NCBI GenBank assembly: GCA_946480915.1
Contig: CAMLLO010000065.1
Coordinates: 1-13,178 of the forward strand
Length of the DNA stretch: 13,178 bases
Origin: an uncultured Sphingobacteriaceae bacterium
GTDB lineage: Bacteria; Bacteroidota; Bacteroidia; Sphingobacteriales; Sphingobacteriaceae
Reading direction: 5' to 3'
The position numbers and the translations under genes are program-made. The notes beneath the pieces are model-generated. The model made no database searches and had not been told where the DNA came from. It worked only from the letters and a program-made list of their open reading frames with translations. Each line of letters begins with the position of its first letter. The first letter of the stretch is position 1. Positions 6,954 through 13,178 of this stretch are shown piece after piece.

Positions 6954-9900
6954 ATGATTCTAACCAAAACTATTCGTTTGCGATTATTGCTGCTCTGGGG
7001 AAGTCTGTCAGTACTCTTATTCAGCACAAACACTTATGCACAGACAAGAAGGATTACCGGTATGGTTATCGAACAGCGAACCTCGGATCCGCTCCCTGGG
7101 GCTGTTGTTACTGTAAAAGACACAAAGCGCGCCATTATTACCGATGCATCCGGTATGTTTACTATTGAAGCCTCAACCGGTGAGGTATTGGAGGTAGCAA
7201 TGCTGGGGTTTCAGAAAGCTGAAGTGGTTGTTGGTACTAGCAACTCAGTAAAAGTGAAACTGGTCGACACCTCTACCGAATTAGATCAGGTAGTGGTTGT
7301 TGGATACGGTAATCAGCTTCGAAAAGACGTTACCGGTTCCATTAGTTCAATTAAGGGCGAAGACTTGAGAAGGACGCAGCCAACGACATTTGAACAAGCC
7401 CTTCAAGGTAAAGTTGCCGGAGTGGTTGTTCAGCAAATATCAGGGCAACCAGGTGGCGCAGTTAGTGTGCAGATCCGGGGGTTGTCAAGTATGAAAGGCG
7501 GCTCCCCAATGTACGTTATAGACGGGGTAATTGTCGGCGGTACCACGAGCCCTGCGTCTTTGGGTGATGGCACCAACCCAATGGCGGGAATAAACCCGGC
7601 AGACATTGAATCCATCGATGTTCTGAAAGATGCATCGGCTACGGCTATTTATGGTTCTCAGGCTACCGATGGGGTAATTGTAATTACCACAAAAAGAGGA
7701 AAGGGAGCTCTGCCAAGCATTTCTTATGAAGGCTATGCCGGCTATCAGCAACTGGGTGCAAAGGTTCCAGTAATGAATTTGCGTGAGTTTGCAACGTTTA
7801 TCAACGAGCGTAATAATAAAGGCCTTGGCTGGGGTTTCGATAAAAGACTTGAGTTTGTTAACCCGAGCTATTTGGGCGAAGGTACAGACTGGCAGGATGC
7901 ACTGTTCCGGAATGCGCCTCAGAGCAATCATTCGCTTAGTATAAGCGGTAACGAGGGCAGAACAAGTTATTTTTTCTCCGGTACTCATTTTAAACAACAG
8001 GGAATCGCGACGGGTTCTGATTTCAAAAGGACCTCTTTCAGGCTTAACCTGGACAACAAAACTACCAAATGGTTGAAGATAGGTACCAGTCTTCAAGTCG
8101 TTAATATGAACGAGAATATAAGCTCAAGTAGTAGCAGCGTTATTGCGACCGCTTTAAGTCAAACTCCGGACATCGCTATAGTGAACGGTGATGGTAGCTG
8201 GGGCGGTGCCTACAACCCAAATGGTTGGGTTATCCCTGTGCTAAACCCTTTTGCTATGGCTACGATCAATAAGGATCAAATTAAAAGAAACCAGGTTTTT
8301 GATAACACGTATGCCGAAATAACTTTCTTGAAAGATTTTGTGCTGAAAAATGAATTTTCTGTAAGCTTTTCTATGGCAAATCGAGATAAGTTTAATCCGA
8401 CTTATACGTTTGGCAGGATAGAACGACCTATCAATGACGGTTCTTTTGAGAATGCCCAGACGCTTAATACGGTGTTCAGGAATTTTTTAACCTATTCGCA
8501 TAACTTTAAAAAGAAGTATAATGTGAATGTACTAGCCGGGCACGAAGCTATGTTAGATCAGAATGAGTTCTCAAATGGTTACCGGAGCAATTTTCCTTCA
8601 AATAATACATCTGCAGGAATTGGTGCCGGTGATCCTGTCTCAGCCAAAGCCAACCAGAATAAGGGGCATACCGCCATCGAATCGTACTTTGGGCGCTTAA
8701 ATTTGGGGATCAGCGATAAATATCTGTTGACGGCAAACCTACGTGGGGACGGTTCTTCCAGATTTGCTAGCGGAGGTCGTTGGGTTACCACTTATTCCGG
8801 AGCTTTCGCATGGAGGATAAATAACGAGAAATTTTTAAAATCCGCAAAATTCATCAACGATTTAAAACTGCGTTTGGGCTATGGTTTAACAAATAACCAG
8901 AACATCCCTGCTACTGCTTATACTGCAACGCTTGCTTCGGTAGCTAACGGTTTAACCGGTATTTCACAGTACATTAAGAACGTAGGAAATAGCGAAGTGA
9001 AGTGGGAAACCACCAAATCCTCCAATATTGGGCTGGAGGGAAACCTCTTTAACTGGCGTATGAATTTCGGTATAGATTTATATAACCGCAGAACAGACGG
9101 TCTTTTACTTCCATTGCCTTTGCCAATGTATTCAGGAACTACAGCTGGTTGGAGTTCAGGTGCATTAGATGCCCCGGTTGTTAACGTGGGTTCCGTAAAC
9201 AACAAAGGGATCGATTTAAACATCGGCGGTACCCCAATTAAGACAAAAAACTTTAGCTGGAACAGTAGTGCTACGATGTCGCACAATATCAATAAAGTAA
9301 TCAAACTGAATACAGAGGGGGCATCATTATCCGGATGGCCTATTAGTAGAACTGTTGTAGGACGTTCGATCGGTGAATTTTATGGATATGAGGTAGACGG
9401 TGGTGTTTATGCAAATATCGATGAGTTGGAAAACCATGCCCGTCCGGCAAAAAACGGTGAAATAATACCTTGGGGTCCTAATGGAGGACGTATTTGGTTG
9501 GGAGACGTAAAATATAAAGATAAAAACGGTGACGGTATTATCGACGAAAATGATCAGGATTTCCTTGGTTCACCAAGACCAAAGTTCCAATTAGGGTTTA
9601 ACAATACCTTTACTTATAAAAGCCTTGACCTGAATGTATTTTTCAGTTCAAATATTGGGAACAAGGTATTTAACCGACTACGTGTAGATGGCGAATTTCC
9701 TGGAACAAGTTTCGGTTACTTTAAAACCCTAAACAATTATGCAAAGATCGAGAAGATTGATCCAAGCCTAGCTGACGTGGATGCTAATAAGATATATGAT
9801 ATTAATAATCCAGTTGATAGAGCCATACTTGAAAACCTGTATGTAAGTAATCCTACCACCCGGATTCCCGGCGTTAGAAATGACAAGACAAACAATAATC

Positions 9901-10175
9901 AGAGAACTTCTGATACGTATATAGAAGATGGGTCTTTTGTGAAATGTAAAATGATCTCTTTAGGTTACACGTTGCCGTCCAGGCTTACAGAAAAGGCTCA
10001 CATCAGTGCATTAAGGCTTTATTTGAATGTTTCGAATGCGTTCATCATTACCAAATACTCGGGCCTTGATCCGGAAGTCAGTTCATGGAATCCGTTAGAA
10101 GCAGGAGTTGATTACGGTTTCTATCCTCAGCCCAGGGTATTCACGTTGGGCACTAGCATTAAATTAACCAAGTAA
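6954..10175 (+). CDS. SusC-type TonB-dependent outer-membrane transporter
   Basis: The 1073-residue protein has a signal peptide ending near Ala29 (TNTYAQ). A carboxypeptidase-regulatory-like beta-sandwich spans about 31-108 (RRITGMVIEQ onward, with DPLPGAVVTVKD). The SusC TonB box with conserved tail is ELDQVVVVGYG at 109-119. The plug spans about 120-245 (DVTGSISSIKG, QIRGLSS, PMYVIDGV, DVLKDASATAIYG) and a 22-strand barrel follows to the C-terminus (PRVFTLGTSIKLTK). A calcium-loop-like DKNGDGIIDENDQD at about 856-869 is common in this family. There is no N-terminal STN domain, so it is not a signal-transducing transporter. It imports oligosaccharides, with SusD acting as lid. Spacing to GH31 (21 bases) and SusD (20 bases) indicates one transcript. 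Length and motifs are complete. Confidence 0.96.
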   Translation: MILTKTIRLRLLLLWGSLSVLLFSTNTYAQTRRITGMVIEQRTSDPLPGAVVTVKDTKRAIITDASGMFTIEASTGEVLEVAMLGFQKAEVVVGTSNSVKVKLVDTSTELDQVVVVGYGNQLRKDVTGSISSIKGEDLRRTQPTTFEQALQGKVAGVVVQQISGQPGGAVSVQIRGLSSMKGGSPMYVIDGVIVGGTTSPASLGDGTNPMAGINPADIESIDVLKDASATAIYGSQATDGVIVITTKRGKGALPSISYEGYAGYQQLGAKVPVMNLREFATFINERNNKGLGWGFDKRLEFVNPSYLGEGTDWQDALFRNAPQSNHSLSISGNEGRTSYFFSGTHFKQQGIATGSDFKRTSFRLNLDNKTTKWLKIGTSLQVVNMNENISSSSSSVIATALSQTPDIAIVNGDGSWGGAYNPNGWVIPVLNPFAMATINKDQIKRNQVFDNTYAEITFLKDFVLKNEFSVSFSMANRDKFNPTYTFGRIERPINDGSFENAQTLNTVFRNFLTYSHNFKKKYNVNVLAGHEAMLDQNEFSNGYRSNFPSNNTSAGIGAGDPVSAKANQNKGHTAIESYFGRLNLGISDKYLLTANLRGDGSSRFASGGRWVTTYSGAFAWRINNEKFLKSAKFINDLKLRLGYGLTNNQNIPATAYTATLASVANGLTGISQYIKNVGNSEVKWETTKSSNIGLEGNLFNWRMNFGIDLYNRRTDGLLLPLPLPMYSGTTAGWSSGALDAPVVNVGSVNNKGIDLNIGGTPIKTKNFSWNSSATMSHNINKVIKLNTEGASLSGWPISRTVVGRSIGEFYGYEVDGGVYANIDELENHARPAKNGEIIPWGPNGGRIWLGDVKYKDKNGDGIIDENDQDFLGSPRPKFQLGFNNTFTYKSLDLNVFFSSNIGNKVFNRLRVDGEFPGTSFGYFKTLNNYAKIEKIDPSLADVDANKIYDINNPVDRAILENLYVSNPTTRIPGVRNDKTNNNQRTSDTYIEDGSFVKCKMISLGYTLPSRLTEKAHISALRLYLNVSNAFIITKYSGLDPEVSSWNPLEAGVDYGFYPQPRVFTLGTSIKLTK

Positions 10176-10195
10176 GAAATTAAATTTTAATTAAC

Positions 10196-11836
10196 ATGAA
10201 CTCAATTATAAAAGTAATTATCTCATCTCTTTTCGTTCTGCTGTTACTGGCGGGATGTAAAAAGGATTTTCTTGATCGGCCGCCTTTAACTGAAATAAAT
10301 GCGGAGACTTTTTACCAGACACCTTCGGATTTAAGGTTGGCTACCGCGGCATTGTATGCCGGTAAAATTTGGGCCGAATGGAACCAAAATAGTTATCTGA
10401 ATATCGGCGATGTGCTTTCAGGTAATATGAAGATAGATTACTGGGGCGATTCAGAACAGTTAAATAACTTCGCGCTTACCAATACAAATCCTATCATGAC
10501 GTCGAATTGGTTCGCTATGTACAAGATCATTGCACATGCTAACGGTACGATTAACGCAATTAATAGTAAAACACCTGCTACCGTTCCTGATTCCAGTAAG
10601 AACGGAGCACTAGCAGAGGCAAGGTTTATGCGTGGTTTTGCGTATTATAACCTGGCACTTTTATGGGGCGCTGTTCCAATTGTTACAAATACGGAAGATT
10701 TGATCACAAAACCGTTGCTTCACAGGATCAAAACAGAGGATGTTTACAAATTCGCTACAAATGATTTGCTTTTTGCAGCTCAGCATTTGAAGACGAGAGA
10801 TGATAAAGGAAGGTTAACCACCTGGTCTGCACAAGGAATGTTAAGTAAAGTTTATTTAACCAGGGCAGGTTTGAACCAGAGTTCGGGCATGCGGGATCAA
10901 GCGCTTTTAGACAGTGCAAAGCTTTATGCCGGGAACGTAGTTAAAAAAAGCGGTTTGAATTTGCTTCCAGATTATGCAGATCTCTTCAAGGTACAGTTTA
11001 ATGACAATGAAGAGTCTTTGTTTGCTTTGCAGTGGTCGCCAGTTACTTCTGGTTGGTTGGAAGGCAATATGTTACTACTAAATAGCTTTGACAAAGCCAT
11101 ATCACCCCACGGGGTAGCTGGCTGGACTGCTATTCTGCCTACCATTGATCTGTTTAATCAGTATGCACCACAAGACTCGTTTAGACGTAAAGCTACTTTT
11201 ATGCTGAAAGGCGATCATTATCCCGAACTGGATGCCGCCAACGGTGGTTATACGGTCACCCGTGATGCGATTTTGAAGAAGCATATTATAGGCAACGAGA
11301 AGGATAACAATTCACCTACAATGACCCGTGAATCTTCCCCGGAGCATAATTCACTGTTAAGGCTTGCAGATGTGTACCTCATCTACGCAGAAGCAATTTT
11401 GGGGAACAATGCTTCTACCTCCGATGCTGATGCGCTTTTGGCCGTCAATAAGGTGCGCAGAAGGGCGTTCTTTAAAGATCCAGAAGCAACGGAGGCGGAG
11501 CATAAGGAATATGATGTTACTTCCCTTACTATGGATATGTTAATCAAAGAAAGACGGATTGAACTGGCTGCCGAAGGCCAACATTGGGGCGATATGGTAA
11601 GGTTATCTTACTACAATTCACCAAAAGCCATAGCGTTATTGGGTAATGGAGGCGGTTCTACCGCTGCTGCAAAACGCGTTAGTTTCGAGTATAACAAGGA
11701 TACCCGTGTGGCAAAGCCACTAGATCCTAACTCGGCGATTCTGGAGCCAACTATTGGAAGTTTTACTTTCCCAATTCCGGCGGCAGAGGTTACAGCGAAT
11801 CCCTTGTTGTTAGAGGCACCTGTATCCTATTATTAA
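10196..11836 (+). CDS. SusD/RagB-family outer-membrane glycan-binding lipoprotein
   Basis: This lipoprotein has 546 residues with a lipoprotein signal peptide. Cys21 (LLAGC) is followed by KKDFLD, the usual surface-export type start of SusD proteins. The N-terminal SusD-like domain shows the TPR hallmark ARFMRGFAYYNLALLWG with PIV after it. The RagB/SusD C-terminal domain shows LRLADVYLIYAEA and IKERRIELAAEGQHWGDM. SusD proteins form a hinged lid on SusC and bind glycan at the cell surface through aromatic residues. Tryptophans near the N-terminus (IWAEW, DYWGD) are candidates, but the binding site cannot be fixed from sequence. It lies 20 bases after SusC and 25 bases before the glycan-binding lipoprotein. 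Confidence 0.96.
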   Translation: MNSIIKVIISSLFVLLLLAGCKKDFLDRPPLTEINAETFYQTPSDLRLATAALYAGKIWAEWNQNSYLNIGDVLSGNMKIDYWGDSEQLNNFALTNTNPIMTSNWFAMYKIIAHANGTINAINSKTPATVPDSSKNGALAEARFMRGFAYYNLALLWGAVPIVTNTEDLITKPLLHRIKTEDVYKFATNDLLFAAQHLKTRDDKGRLTTWSAQGMLSKVYLTRAGLNQSSGMRDQALLDSAKLYAGNVVKKSGLNLLPDYADLFKVQFNDNEESLFALQWSPVTSGWLEGNMLLLNSFDKAISPHGVAGWTAILPTIDLFNQYAPQDSFRRKATFMLKGDHYPELDAANGGYTVTRDAILKKHIIGNEKDNNSPTMTRESSPEHNSLLRLADVYLIYAEAILGNNASTSDADALLAVNKVRRRAFFKDPEATEAEHKEYDVTSLTMDMLIKERRIELAAEGQHWGDMVRLSYYNSPKAIALLGNGGGSTAAAKRVSFEYNKDTRVAKPLDPNSAILEPTIGSFTFPIPAAEVTANPLLLEAPVSYY

Positions 11837-11861
11837 TTTAACATAGTTAAAATATATTATT

Positions 11862-13178
11862 ATGAAAAAGATTTTAGATGGCCGCCTGTTTTTTTTGCCG
11901 CTGCTATTAGTGATAGTGGCGTTACTGCCCGCTTGTAAAAAAGAAGCAATAACAAACAGCGCCCCGCCTTCCATTACAAGCGTAAGGTTGTATAATGAAT
12001 CTCCTATGGATACACTTATGAGTACCGGTAACCCCGCAACTGATTCTAGCTGGTATGGAGGAACTGGACGATATGTGGTTATAATCGGGGAGAATTTGCA
12101 ACAGGCAACTCAAATCACATTTAATGGAGTTCCTGCCAGTTTTAACGCTACATTGTTTGCACCCACCAGCGCAGTGGTGCAAATACCTAACATCAACTTT
12201 TCAAAAGTTGATACTGCTAAACTCTATACTATAGAGTACACCACGGCAGCAGGTACTACAAAATTTTCTTTGAAATTAGGTCCGCCTGTGCCTACTATTA
12301 GTTCCGTCTCGGATGTGTTTGCAGCCCCGGGGGATTCGGTTTATATTTATGGTAGTGATTTGGTGTTAGTCCAGGATTTTGAATACGGAGGGACTAAAAT
12401 TACATCGTTCAATTATAGCACCTACGGGAATGCTCTTGGTTTTCTGATGCCGGCAACAACACCCACCAAGCTAATAAAAATAACTACTAAGTCTGGTACT
12501 GTCATTGATACAATAAATGCGAAGCCAATCATTACCAGCATTTCCAACACTAATGCCAACCTTGGTGATTCGGTTTATGTTTATGGTGCTTACCTTAAGA
12601 CTGTCCAGTCAATTTCTTTTGGCGGTGCTACTATTACAGATTTCACAGAAGGTCCACGTGGCTATTATGTTAAGTTTCTGGCTCCAGCTTCGAACAGCTA
12701 TTCTAGTGGACCAGTGACCATTGTTACCAGTTATGGAACGGTTTCTACTGCTTATAAAGTAAATACTCAAAATGGCGTTACTGAAGGTCTTTTAGCAAAT
12801 TTTGAGTGGGGTGATAATTTTGGTTACCACTGGTGGGGAGATATTTCATTAGCTTTTAGCCCCGTAGCCGATTTTAATGGTTCGATGGGAACAAATAATT
12901 CTATGTACATTTATTTTAATTCTCCTGTTTTAGCTGGCGGAGCTAGTGCGTACGCCCCCTTGGGTAATTCTAATACTGGTAATCACTGGGTACCGGTGGC
13001 AAATCTTACAGATCCTCCTTCACGCTGGGCTCTTCAATTTGAAATAAGTGTGGCTAAACCATGGAATGGAGGTACTCTTTATATTAGAACTGAATTTGCA
13101 GGTGACACTTATGTTGCGCGTTTTGAGCCATGGAAAATTCCTGGTTCAAATAAGACCGTTGCTTTTAAAACGAAAGGT
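11862..13178 (+). CDS. SusE-position surface glycan-binding lipoprotein with IPT/TIG domains, SGBP-B-like (3' partial)
   Basis: The first 439 codons are in the window and the gene runs off the end; it has no long entry as a single complete ORF but is open throughout from ATG 11862. A lipoprotein signal ends at Cys25 (LLPAC), followed by KKEAIT, suggesting surface export. Three Ig/TIG-like beta-sandwich units follow: about 36-140 (GRYVVIIGENL, ITFNGVPA), 143-220 (GDSVYIYGSDL) and 222-300 (GDSVYVYGAYL, ISFGG). From about 307 a different domain begins (LLANFEWGDNFGYHWWG, then WALQFEISV and RFEPWKIPG). It resembles the terminal glycan-binding domain of B. ovatus xyloglucan SGBP-B, which has the same three-plus-one layout at about 490 residues. 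The tryptophan-rich segment would be the binding face. Specificity is inference, since related domains also bind other beta-glucans. Confidence 0.88.
   Translation, partial: MKKILDGRLFFLPLLLVIVALLPACKKEAITNSAPPSITSVRLYNESPMDTLMSTGNPATDSSWYGGTGRYVVIIGENLQQATQITFNGVPASFNATLFAPTSAVVQIPNINFSKVDTAKLYTIEYTTAAGTTKFSLKLGPPVPTISSVSDVFAAPGDSVYIYGSDLVLVQDFEYGGTKITSFNYSTYGNALGFLMPATTPTKLIKITTKSGTVIDTINAKPIITSISNTNANLGDSVYVYGAYLKTVQSISFGGATITDFTEGPRGYYVKFLAPASNSYSSGPVTIVTSYGTVSTAYKVNTQNGVTEGLLANFEWGDNFGYHWWGDISLAFSPVADFNGSMGTNNSMYIYFNSPVLAGGASAYAPLGNSNTGNHWVPVANLTDPPSRWALQFEISVAKPWNGGTLYIRTEFAGDTYVARFEPWKIPGSNKTVAFKTKG

Noticed and set aside
7485..8096. 203-residue minus-strand open frame
   Set aside because: It lies wholly inside the SusC gene, opposite well-conserved plug and barrel sequence, and its translation has no recognisable motif; it is a shadow frame.
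11922..12182. 86-residue minus-strand open frame
   Set aside because: It lies opposite the signal peptide end and first Ig-like domain of the lipoprotein gene and shows no motif.
12517..12717. 66-residue plus-strand open frame
   Set aside because: It is out of frame within the glycan-binding lipoprotein, whose own frame is open from 11862 to the window end.

Overview
The window looks like part of a polysaccharide utilisation locus (PUL) from a soil- or plant-associated Bacteroidota, probably a Sphingobacteriaceae-type genome. The reasons are an adjacent SusC/SusD pair, lipoproteins with a lysine/acid-rich start after the lipidated cysteine, AT-rich leaders without Shine-Dalgarno sequences, and a high density of secreted glycoside hydrolases. 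The genus is my inference. Every intact gene is on the + strand.

Layout. (1) Bases 1-53 are the last codons of an upstream gene, possibly a GH27-type alpha-galactosidase/beta-arabinopyranosidase. An imperfect intrinsic terminator follows (99-150). (2) Bases 154-1831 hold a secreted GH43 enzyme with a C-terminal CBM6, flanked on both sides by short degraded coding remnants. (3) Bases 1854-3374 encode a secreted clan GH-A enzyme with DUF5060, DUF4038-like and DUF5605 modules; its substrate cannot be assigned from sequence. (4) Bases 3375-4079 are a roughly 700-base gap with a small GC-rich hairpin, a decayed minus-strand relic resembling the C-terminus of a REP-associated (IS200-like) Y1 transposase, and an AT-rich leader. 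(5) Bases 4080-13178 form a tight operon: GH31 enzyme with a PA14 insert (alpha-xylosidase-like), SusC, SusD and a SusE-position surface glycan-binding lipoprotein. The spacers are 21, 20 and 25 bases. The last gene runs off the window.

How it would work. The surface lipoprotein and SusD capture the glycan and SusC imports oligosaccharides with TonB energy. The periplasmic or surface hydrolases (GH31, GH43-CBM6, the GH-A enzyme) trim side chains. The GH31-PA14 architecture and length, together with a binding protein of three Ig/TIG-like domains plus a terminal SGBP-B-type domain, resemble the xyloglucan PUL of Bacteroides ovatus. Xyloglucan or another xylosylated, arabinosylated plant glycan is therefore the best guess. 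No endo-glucanase and no regulator (HTCS, SusR or sigma/anti-sigma) lie in the window, so the substrate call is provisional.

The least explained items are the function of the GH-A enzyme, the two coding remnants around GH43, and the transposase relic with its hairpin that splits the locus into two blocks of visibly different base composition.
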